The position numbers and the translations under genes were made by a program. A DNA stretch of 42,395 nt from Verrucomicrobiota bacterium (GTDB lineage: Bacteria; Verrucomicrobiota; Kiritimatiellia; JAAZAB01), in contig JAHIJO010000141.1 in the NCBI GenBank assembly GCA_018898455.1, forward strand, positions 1 through 42,395, read 5' to 3'. The notes below the pieces were generated by a model. The model saw nothing but the letters and a program-made list of their open reading frames with translations, was not told where the DNA came from and searched no databases. This document shows positions 7,807-15,138 of the stretch, in pieces; within the stretch, counting starts at the first letter, position 1; each line of letters opens with the position of its first letter.

Positions 7807-9051
7807 GTGAAAATATGTATTCGCCGGGGCGCCAAACAGATCGGTGGAACCTGCATCGAGATTGAGTCGCAGGCCAGCCGGCTCGTCCTTGACATCGGCC
7901 AGCCGTTGGATAGCCCGGATGCTGAATCAGTGGACATGCCTGGCGTAGACGGCTTTGACAAGGCAGATCCTTCGCTTCTGGGCATTGTGCTGTCGCATCC
8001 CCACATGGATCATTATGGTTTGGCTTTCCGCGTCCCCCCGACCACAACCTTCCTCATGGGAGCGGCGACCGAGCGGATATTGGCTGCGGCGGCCGTGTTT
8101 ACGCCGTCCGGCGGAACATTCTCCAATGTCATCCATCTTGCGGACCGCAAGCCAATTGTGCTTGGCCCATTCCTGATCACGCCGTTTCTGATGGACCATT
8201 CGGCCTACGATAGCTACGCGCTGTTGATCGAGAGCGATGGCAAACGGCTCTTTTACACCGGAGATTTGCGCGGGCATGGCCGGAAGGCATCACTGTTTGA
8301 ACGTCTCGTGGCCAATCCACCAAAGGACGTACACGTCCTGATCATGGAAGGAACCACCATTGCCCGGGCGGGAACTGAAGAAGGCTTTCCGACAGAGGCC
8401 GACATCGAAGATAAGCTCGTTGGGATCTTTCATGACACGAAGGGCCTTCCGCTTGTTTGGTGCTCGGGACAGAACATCGACCGTCTCGTGACGGTTTTCA
8501 GAGCGGCCAAACGGTCTAACCGTCAGTTCATAATCGACATGTACACGGCCCATATCCTCAAAGCCACAGGCAATCAACACATTCCCCAGGCCGACTGGCC
8601 TGGCATACGCGTGTTCCTGCCGGAGTTCCAGAAGCGCCGGATCAAGCGGGATGGCGCCTTCGATGTGGCGGCTCTGTATCGCGACTTTCGGATATTTCCC
8701 GAGAAGTTGGCTGAAGCGGCAGGTAAATCCGTGATGCTGTTTCGGCCGAGCATGCAGATTGATGTGGAAAGCGCTGCCTGCCTTGACGGGGCGTGCCTGG
8801 TCTACTCGATGTGGGACGGGTATCTTGCGGAGGAGAAGATAAAACCGTTTCTCGCGTGGCTTGATGAACGTGGGATCCCCATACATAAATGCCACACGTC
8901 AGGCCATGCCCCGCTCTGCGATCTGAAGCGCCTGCGCAATGCATTCGCGGGAGCCGTGGCCGTGCCCGTCCACTGCGCCGAGCCGGAGATGTTTGCCAAA
9001 GCCTTTGATCGAGTTGAACGGCATTCAGATAATGAGTGGTGGGAAATATGA
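7807..9051 (+). CDS. Metallo-beta-lactamase-fold hydrolase, beta-CASP/RNase J-like
   Basis: Start is GTG at 7807 with GGAGG at 7793-7797. The 414-residue protein has the MBL signature LSHPHMDHYG (about residues 61-70), a second metal ligand region FLMDHSAYD and YTGDLRGHG (about 134-160). It also has C-terminal motifs HTSGHAPLCDLKRL and VPVHCAEPEMF, which match beta-CASP motifs B and C of RNase J and CPSF-type nucleases. The family acts on RNA or DNA phosphodiesters with two metal ions. It is clearly shorter than housekeeping RNase J (about 550 residues), lacking its C-terminal domain. Position between a membrane protein and a PD-(D/E)XK-like protein in a defence island suggests an accessory nuclease rather than the housekeeping enzyme. 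Confidence 0.8.
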   Translation: MKICIRRGAKQIGGTCIEIESQASRLVLDIGQPLDSPDAESVDMPGVDGFDKADPSLLGIVLSHPHMDHYGLAFRVPPTTTFLMGAATERILAAAAVFTPSGGTFSNVIHLADRKPIVLGPFLITPFLMDHSAYDSYALLIESDGKRLFYTGDLRGHGRKASLFERLVANPPKDVHVLIMEGTTIARAGTEEGFPTEADIEDKLVGIFHDTKGLPLVWCSGQNIDRLVTVFRAAKRSNRQFIIDMYTAHILKATGNQHIPQADWPGIRVFLPEFQKRRIKRDGAFDVAALYRDFRIFPEKLAEAAGKSVMLFRPSMQIDVESAACLDGACLVYSMWDGYLAEEKIKPFLAWLDERGIPIHKCHTSGHAPLCDLKRLRNAFAGAVAVPVHCAEPEMFAKAFDRVERHSDNEWWEI

Positions 9052-9063
9052 AAGGGGACCGCA

Positions 9064-10053
9064 ATGGCCCCAAGGTATGATCGATCTTTGTCTCCGGGCG
9101 CTCTTAAACTCCTGCTGCCTGATGGACCGCTTCGGTTTCTGGTGTCAGACCTGCCTCTGTACCGGGATGATCCATACGCCTTTGACATTCAGTTGCGTGA
9201 AAATAATACGCTCATGTATTATCGGGGTACGACCAGGCTGCTGTCCGTTCGGATTCACGAGAACGGAGACATTCGGGCTGTTACGCAGGCTGACAAGGCG
9301 TACGGACGCTATCCCTCATCTAAGGAAGCATACGCGGGCATGATGCGCGAGTGGAAACTTGAAGAAGCAAATGAGATGGCGATTGCTTTTCACGATTACC
9401 TTCTGAAATCCGCTGAGGCATGCAAAAACAGATACTACGGGAATAGGAAAGAAGGATACTGGCAGAACCGCCTGTGTATTGATTGGGGACTTCGGTGGCA
9501 AACCAATCAGCAATTCATGATCATTGACCGTGAATGCGTCATTGGATTCGATAGTGAACAAGAAAAGCGCGCGTTTTACGATCCCCTGTATCGGCCGTAT
9601 AACGAAATCCGCAATCAACTGCAGAAAGAAGCATGCAAAATCTGGGGAAAAGCGCGGGAAAAGCCATTTGGGGACGAGCTCGATATCTTGGCTTTGGACA
9701 GTCAAAATAATCTGGTCGCCATAGAACTTAAGCATGGCTGCAATCCGGGCGGAATTTACTGGGGACCGTTGCAGGTGCTGGCATATCGGGATGCCTTCAA
9801 AAGTAAGCTTGCCGTAGTTACTCGGGGCATAAAGAAATTGGTTGAACAGAAGGTCTTGTTGGGACTCTTGCCGCAAACGGCATTAAGCCGGCTGCCGGAT
9901 GACGCTTTCCCGGCGGTTAAAACCGTGCTGGTCATCGGAGACCCGAATCTTAAAAGCAAATGCTGGGACAATCTCAATCGCGTAGTCAAGGAATTGAACG
10001 TGTCAAAGACAGATGAAGACCGGGACGGACTGCGCCTCATCACGCTGGAGTAA
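9064..10053 (+). CDS. PD-(D/E)XK-like nuclease-fold protein
   Basis: 329 residues, starting 12 nt after the MBL gene behind AAGGGGA. The central segment GDELDILALDSQNNLVAIEL continuing into KHG gives the D-(x)n-E-x-K arrangement of the restriction-endonuclease fold (about residues 202-225). It is followed by a helix with PLQVLAYRDAF, as in many such nucleases. The N-terminal 150 residues (QLRENNTLMYYRGTTRLL and a Trp/Tyr-rich part) are not recognised and may recognise nucleic acid. Context with the MBL-fold and DUF429 proteins supports a role in nucleic-acid attack or repair. Catalytic activity is an inference from the motif only. Confidence 0.65.
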   Translation: MAPRYDRSLSPGALKLLLPDGPLRFLVSDLPLYRDDPYAFDIQLRENNTLMYYRGTTRLLSVRIHENGDIRAVTQADKAYGRYPSSKEAYAGMMREWKLEEANEMAIAFHDYLLKSAEACKNRYYGNRKEGYWQNRLCIDWGLRWQTNQQFMIIDRECVIGFDSEQEKRAFYDPLYRPYNEIRNQLQKEACKIWGKAREKPFGDELDILALDSQNNLVAIELKHGCNPGGIYWGPLQVLAYRDAFKSKLAVVTRGIKKLVEQKVLLGLLPQTALSRLPDDAFPAVKTVLVIGDPNLKSKCWDNLNRVVKELNVSKTDEDRDGLRLITLE

Positions 10054-10078
10054 GATGCTTCCAACCCCGAGGTAAATC

Positions 10079-10792
10079 ATGGCTATCATAGCTGGTGTTG
10101 ATGGATGCGCTGCGGGATGGGTTGTGGTTCAACGGGACACGGAGTCGGGACGATCATCCTGGTGTATAGCTCCCGATTTTCTCGCAGTCCTGGATAAGAC
10201 CAGTGGCGCCAGCATAGTGGCTGTTGATATTCCCATCGGACTCCTTGATCAGGCGGTTCACGGTGGCCGGGCCTGTGATCCGTTGGCGCGTAAACTGCTT
10301 GGCCCGAAACGGGCGTCCAGTGTGTTCCCGCCGCCTGTGCGTGCGACCCTTGATTGCCGGACATACCCGCAGGCGTCAAAAGCAAATCAGGACAGTTCGT
10401 TAGCCGGCATTCGCATTTCACAGCAATGCTTCGCCATCCTGCCTAAGATCCGGGAGGTGGACCGGGTGATGACGCCTGAACTCCAGCGGAAGATTCGCGA
10501 GATCCACCCGGAGCTCTGCTTCTTTGCGCTGAACGGCGGTAATGCCATAACTCAGCCCAAAAGGAGTGCCGAAGGTAAGGATGTGCGGTTGGTGTTGTTG
10601 CAGAAGCATGGTTTTGGCTCTTTATCTTCTGAGGCCGTAAAGCCCAAATGTCCTGGAGTCGAAACTGACGACATACTGGATGCCTGTGCCGCCTGCTGGA
10701 CCGCAGAACGAATCTGCTTGGGCACGGCAGTCTGCATTCCGCCATCGCCCGCTCGCGACTCTCGCGGTCTCAGAATGGAAATGTGGTACTGA
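10079..10792 (+). CDS. DUF429 family protein (predicted RNase H-fold nuclease)
   Basis: 237 residues starting ATG at 10079 behind GAGGT. Family signatures are GVDGCAAGWVVV at the N-terminus, IVAVDIPIGLLD (about 45-56), EIHPELCFFALNGG (about 138-151) and ETDDILDACAACWTAERI near the end. The conserved acidic residues in these segments are those expected of an RNase H-like active site. The biochemical role of DUF429 is not established. Last gene of the four-gene plus-strand unit; it converges on the NERD gene with only 18 nt between the stops and no clear terminator. Confidence 0.82.
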   Translation: MAIIAGVDGCAAGWVVVQRDTESGRSSWCIAPDFLAVLDKTSGASIVAVDIPIGLLDQAVHGGRACDPLARKLLGPKRASSVFPPPVRATLDCRTYPQASKANQDSSLAGIRISQQCFAILPKIREVDRVMTPELQRKIREIHPELCFFALNGGNAITQPKRSAEGKDVRLVLLQKHGFGSLSSEAVKPKCPGVETDDILDACAACWTAERICLGTAVCIPPSPARDSRGLRMEMWY

Positions 10793-10810
10793 AGGACAGC
10801 CTTTTAACGT

Positions 10811-11611
10811 CTACTTGGCTGCCTTGGCATGTTTATCGCGGGCAATCACATAGCGTTTGAGATGGTATGTGATCAGGTGAATATCCGCATCGTCGATCTG
10901 GCTATTGAGTTTTGCGACTGTGTTGACAAAGGATCTCTCGTTCATTACCCACACCGTGGGCCACTCAACGGATGCCGTGACATACCAGCCCGGATACAAC
11001 ACAACGGGATGAACCTTGAATTGTTTGCCGGCACTGGACTCGATGAGATCGTACAGCCATCCGGCTTGTGCCTTGGCCTGGGCTACAGGATCACGGTCAG
11101 GTTGGAAACCGTTTACTTTGATTTTTTCACCATCGTAGGTGACTACGCACGATCCTTTTGCCGGCTTGCTATTAGTCTTGGTCTCGACAGTGTAAATCCC
11201 GGCAGGACCGATCAGCACGTGGTCCACGTTGAAGTTGTCGGCTTGAATATCGTGCAACACCTGATACCCGGCCGGGCGCAATTTCTCCTCCAGGAACTGA
11301 CCGACAGCTTCTTCACCGGTTTGTCCCAGACGAAGTGGTTTTATTTCCTTTATTGTCCGCCATATCTTCACTACGGCAATTATGGCCATCAAGACGGCGA
11401 TTATGGTGAATAGCCAAGGCGATCTTGGGGTATTGAAGAAAACGGCGATCCAATCGATAGAGGCAATTATGATCATGCAAAGCGTGATGGTCACCCACGG
11501 CATGAGGCCTTCGTCAACCAGGTAGTCAATGCGTTCCCGGAGAGACTGCCCCGGCAGTCGGACCGGCAGGTCTTTGATCGGGCTTTTCTTATATTCTTTA
11601 TTCTCAGTCAT
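10811..11611 (-). CDS. NERD-domain membrane protein
   Basis: 266 residues. ATG at 11611 with AGAGG just upstream. Two membrane helices occupy about 37-57 (WVTITLCMIIIASIDWIAVF) and 65-82. A NERD domain follows: GQTGEEAVGQFLEEKL, then NVDHVLIGPAGIYTVETKT. This domain is distantly related to restriction-endonuclease folds and the E-T-K triad corresponds to the E-x-K motif. It lies 90 nt downstream of the Z1 gene on the same strand, so it may be the last gene of the restriction operon. It could equally be an independently acquired defence-associated gene. Confidence 0.8.
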   Translation of the reverse strand: MTENKEYKKSPIKDLPVRLPGQSLRERIDYLVDEGLMPWVTITLCMIIIASIDWIAVFFNTPRSPWLFTIIAVLMAIIAVVKIWRTIKEIKPLRLGQTGEEAVGQFLEEKLRPAGYQVLHDIQADNFNVDHVLIGPAGIYTVETKTNSKPAKGSCVVTYDGEKIKVNGFQPDRDPVAQAKAQAGWLYDLIESSAGKQFKVHPVVLYPGWYVTASVEWPTVWVMNERSFVNTVAKLNSQIDDADIHLITYHLKRYVIARDKHAKAAK

Positions 11612-11701
11612 ATGGCCTCTATCAATTGAAAAAATGGCTCATTCATGCAGATAGTCGTTCCGAAATGGTTTGTTTGAATAGGAAATTCATTGCAGCCGCG
11701 A

Positions 11702-14371
11702 TCAATCTGCTTGAACATCGCTGGCAAAAATTGAAGTCTTGGTATTATGTTGTGCCATGATGACAGGCCAATAGAAAGGGGCTCCCCGCCAACCATCTTC
11801 CTCCAAGCCCTTTTGTTTGATCATCAGGAGTGCTGGTATGTCCACCGCCGTACAGCGAGCGAGTTCGCCTTCCTTGTGATATGTGTCAGGCGCGTTTGAG
11901 AAGCGCCCCTCCTCTCTGATGCGCTTCATGGTGCGATCAGTCCTAACGATGCACCAGATGTTGCCCCGCCGAATGGGGGCCTCGCACTGGTTACTAAGAT
12001 GTTGGATGGCCGCTTTTGCCGCCTCCACGTCCCACTCGTAGAATTGTTCGAACTCCAAGGTTTTGTATGCTTCCGCAACAAGGTTAATAGCCGTTTCTAC
12101 AGAAATGAGAAAAGGGTCGGTAGGGAGAGGGTCGCCTCCCTTTATCTTGAGTGTTTCATCAATGTGTTGAACCGTCCTGGCAATGCGAGTCTTATAGCCG
12201 GTCTGAAAGCCGACTGGCAGAAGCCGGGTGTAAGGTTTAAGTGTTGTTGTCGTTGATAGGATTATCTTGTTTGGACTGCACGGCTTAATGGTGCCGTCGG
12301 GATCCTTTTGAATGAAGTATACGCCCCGGTTATCCCCTTCTTCGATTGAGTCCCTTAGTGCGGTATCAATTTGATGTATGCGCTGCATGGCTGCATAGAT
12401 TTTAGGTGTCGTGTAAAACCGCGTGACGGCGAGATCTTCGATTGGTCTAAACCCAAACATCCGGGAGTGTTGCAGTACTGTGTCCTGCTGCATGGTCTTG
12501 GGATTCCGCCCGTAGTAAAATCCTGTTAGATTCGCGATGGTAAGGCCGCGGTCCAGAATCTGTCCGCCGATAAACAGATTGAGGGGCGTGCGCAACTTGA
12601 GTTGGCCGCGGTCATCGAGCAATTCCTGCACTTGGACGTCCGAATTCACTATGGAGATAACGAGGTGGTCGTCATGGAGAGCGGAGGCTGCTTTCTCTTT
12701 AACCAGCTCGTAGGGCGGCAGAAACACGTGTGTGCAGCGCATGGAACGTGCAAGGTCGTCGAACGCGTCACGGAAGAGCGTTTCCGGGATGGAGGGGTTG
12801 GAGGTCAGTGCCTGGGTAAGTTGGGATCTGAGCGCCTCCACGATTTTCGCCTGCCATTCATGTGGCTCGCGCTTTGCCTCAGTGTGAACCAGGAAGCTAT
12901 ACTTCTGCTCGGTGGCCTTCCGTTGCTTCTCTTGGATTTGGCGGATGCACCCGCCGACGAGGAAATTGACAAATGCGGCACGGAGGGCGCTAATGGCCTT
13001 GCTTGTGAGGGCGTTCTCAAGTTTGAACTTGCGGCCGTCGGGGTGCCGCAGTACCTCGAGTTCCTGCTCGCCGACGGCGTGGAAAAGGCTGGATGCAACG
13101 GTCTCGTTCCTTTCGGACTCGTCGAAGTAGTAGTCGCCCCCGATATAGGCAGGGGCTACGGGCACGAGTTCAGTGAAGGTCGGTCTGGTCGGTTTAAAGA
13201 TCATATCCGGGCCGATGGCCACATCTTTAGGCTGGAGGTAGAGGGAATACGGGGTGGCGGTGACCTGAAGGAATGAACAATCAGTAAGCCGGTTGCGTAT
13301 GGCGTCGAGTTGGCTGGCGATTTTCGCGAGTTGAACACCCTCCGTCTTGCTGCGTCTGAAACCGACACTGGCGTAGTCAGCCTCGTCGTCGATGATCAGT
13401 AACTTGCGCTCGGACAGTGCGGGGTAGGACTTGAAGAGTACATTTTCCAGCCGCTTCATGTTTTTATTTTCTTTCTTGACGACGAAAACCAATTTTTTCT
13501 TCAGTTCCCATTTGTTGAGGTTCGACGGCATTTTCATGATGTCGTAGACATCTAGCCGGTCGTCGCGGATGAATTGGGCATACTCATTCCGAAGCCTCTG
13601 CAGGGTCTGCGTTGCCAGGGCGACGGTCCCCTTTGTGAGAACAATGGAGACCTCGTAGTCTTGATCGAACGCCAACGCGATGACACCTGTGAATGTGCGT
13701 GTCTTTCCGCTTTGGATCTTCCCGAGGAGCATGCCCGGGTGTTGCGATGAGGTTGTCTTCTCGCGTAGTCTGTGGACTGTGCGCCAGATGGCGCATTTGA
13801 GGTCCTGGCTATAGTCCCCGTTGTCGGCCACAAAATTACTGTAGAAGTGCCCGTCCAGCCGCATGTCTTGTGCCCAGATTGTGGCTTCGTCGTTTCGGAA
13901 AGTGTGTCGCTCCTGTTGTGCCCATGACTTTGCGAGCACTGGGCTGGCCTGGAAAAGACGTTCCTCTCCCTGGTGAATCGTGGAGTTAACACCATCGAGG
14001 ACATGGAGGAAGCGAAGAACTTCCAGTCGTACGAAGGGGTATGGCTGGAGTTCTGCCCTGGTGGCACTCAATTCTTGGGCGACTTGGCCTTGGGTACCTG
14101 CAATTATTGCTCCCGATGGAAGAAGGAAGGCGTGATAGGTGGGGTCACCATGGCTGAAGACCTGTCGCGTGTTCGCCAAAGGCGGGACGATGTCTGCTAT
14201 GGACTCTGGGTCATCGAACCGGCTGAATGTGGTAACGTTCCCGTCTTGAACTTCATCTTGTATCCAATGTTCGCTCCCGTCGGTAAGAATGGGAAGGAGA
14301 AAACCTGTCTTCTGGCGCATCGGGTTGACGTAGCCCAGGAGGGTTAGAGGGAGTAGGGAATCTACAGCCAT
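11702..14371 (-). CDS. Z1-domain SF2 helicase-like ATPase (restriction component)
   Basis: 889 residues. ATG at 14371 behind GGAG, overlapping the previous gene by 10 nt. Motifs in order: Walker A GKIQSGKT (217-224), motif II LLIIDDEADYAS (325-335), motif III VTATPYS (370-376), the Z1 segment NLFIGGQILDRGLTI (about 620-635), and a motif VI-like QHSRMFGFR. These mark a superfamily II ATPase with the Z1 domain. Such proteins are known in operons with cytosine methylases, Vsr-like nucleases and MORC/MutL-type ATPases, where they are predicted restriction subunits. The first 200 residues form an unrecognised extra domain. The C-terminal 200 residues could bind DNA or partners. The domain call is firm; its role in this operon is inferred. 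Confidence 0.87.
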   Translation of the reverse strand: MAVDSLLPLTLLGYVNPMRQKTGFLLPILTDGSEHWIQDEVQDGNVTTFSRFDDPESIADIVPPLANTRQVFSHGDPTYHAFLLPSGAIIAGTQGQVAQELSATRAELQPYPFVRLEVLRFLHVLDGVNSTIHQGEERLFQASPVLAKSWAQQERHTFRNDEATIWAQDMRLDGHFYSNFVADNGDYSQDLKCAIWRTVHRLREKTTSSQHPGMLLGKIQSGKTRTFTGVIALAFDQDYEVSIVLTKGTVALATQTLQRLRNEYAQFIRDDRLDVYDIMKMPSNLNKWELKKKLVFVVKKENKNMKRLENVLFKSYPALSERKLLIIDDEADYASVGFRRSKTEGVQLAKIASQLDAIRNRLTDCSFLQVTATPYSLYLQPKDVAIGPDMIFKPTRPTFTELVPVAPAYIGGDYYFDESERNETVASSLFHAVGEQELEVLRHPDGRKFKLENALTSKAISALRAAFVNFLVGGCIRQIQEKQRKATEQKYSFLVHTEAKREPHEWQAKIVEALRSQLTQALTSNPSIPETLFRDAFDDLARSMRCTHVFLPPYELVKEKAASALHDDHLVISIVNSDVQVQELLDDRGQLKLRTPLNLFIGGQILDRGLTIANLTGFYYGRNPKTMQQDTVLQHSRMFGFRPIEDLAVTRFYTTPKIYAAMQRIHQIDTALRDSIEEGDNRGVYFIQKDPDGTIKPCSPNKIILSTTTTLKPYTRLLPVGFQTGYKTRIARTVQHIDETLKIKGGDPLPTDPFLISVETAINLVAEAYKTLEFEQFYEWDVEAAKAAIQHLSNQCEAPIRRGNIWCIVRTDRTMKRIREEGRFSNAPDTYHKEGELARCTAVDIPALLMIKQKGLEEDGWRGAPFYWPVIMAQHNTKTSIFASDVQAD

Positions 14372-15123
14372 CTTTTCTCCTCACAGTGTTTCCTGACTAG
14401 GAGTCGCAGATGGGCATGGAATTCGCTGGGCCTGAAGCTTTTGTAAAGTTCATATGCCAGGGGGGCGGCATCCCACGTCGAAAGGACGTTCTTGACGTCA
14501 TCGTTTTCAAGAAAACTGTGCGGTAGAGCGACTGCCGCTATGCGGCCATTCAGATCAATCGGCTGGTCGACTTGGTACTCGACGGCGGACTTCCGGTCGT
14601 CACAATCTTTATCGCCGCCGCCGTTGTTAAGGTTATAGTATTTTCGAGCGGGCGTTCCCGCGGGAGGTATGGTCAGGTTCATGTCGAGCATTCCCGACCA
14701 ATATTTCTCGTTCGTGCTGAAGAAGCCGACGACCAGGCGTTGCGCGGCTTGGGTTACGGACTTAAGGTCGTATGTATCAACATCGGCAGGATCGATCTCA
14801 GGGTGGTACAATAGATCTTTACCGGCGCCTGAGTCGAATGGGAAGACTCTCTTCACCCCGGCTGTTACAGTGCCAGGGGTGATAATCAGGCAAACCGGCG
14901 CGTATATGGTGTCATGTCGGACCGTATTGGCATCTTTTACCCGGTATGCTGGTTTGCCATAGAAGAAGTAGACCAGTGGTTCCTTGTATCTGGGACACTG
15001 GCTGGGATTCAGGCAACCTGAGTTTACGATGTCCGCAAAACTGGTCCAGGTCGTTACGTGGGTCAAGGGCAGTTCGCTCACATATGCGTCTTTCTGCTGT
15101 ACGTGCTCTGCAAATGTTACCAC
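14362..15123 (-). CDS. Putative ADP-ribosyltransferase-like protein in the restriction operon
   Basis: 253 residues, GTG start at 15123 with GGGAGGG about 10 nt upstream, 15 nt after the preceding gene. An ATG at 15130 is out of frame. The N-terminus reads LTHVTTWTSFADIVNSGCL, the histidine-plus-helix pattern that opens many DarT/Tox-ART-like proteins. It is followed by VYFFYGKPAYR (about 51-61), giving candidate Tyr/Arg residues. DDRKSAVEYQVDQPI (about 175-189) offers E182 on a strand near where ART catalytic glutamates occur. H22, Y56/Y60 and E182 could form an H-Y-E-type site. This is my pattern reading, not an established family match. The alternative is an uncharacterised conserved restriction accessory subunit. 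Confidence 0.6.
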   Translation of the reverse strand: MVTFAEHVQQKDAYVSELPLTHVTTWTSFADIVNSGCLNPSQCPRYKEPLVYFFYGKPAYRVKDANTVRHDTIYAPVCLIITPGTVTAGVKRVFPFDSGAGKDLLYHPEIDPADVDTYDLKSVTQAAQRLVVGFFSTNEKYWSGMLDMNLTIPPAGTPARKYYNLNNGGGDKDCDDRKSAVEYQVDQPIDLNGRIAAVALPHSFLENDDVKNVLSTWDAAPLAYELYKSFRPSEFHAHLRLLVRKHCEEKRWL

Positions 15124-15138
15124 AGGACATTGCCCTCC

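Noticed and set aside
12602-13276. Plus-strand ORF of 224 aa
   Set aside because: Antisense shadow of the Z1 gene, whose helicase motifs are unmistakable in the other strand.
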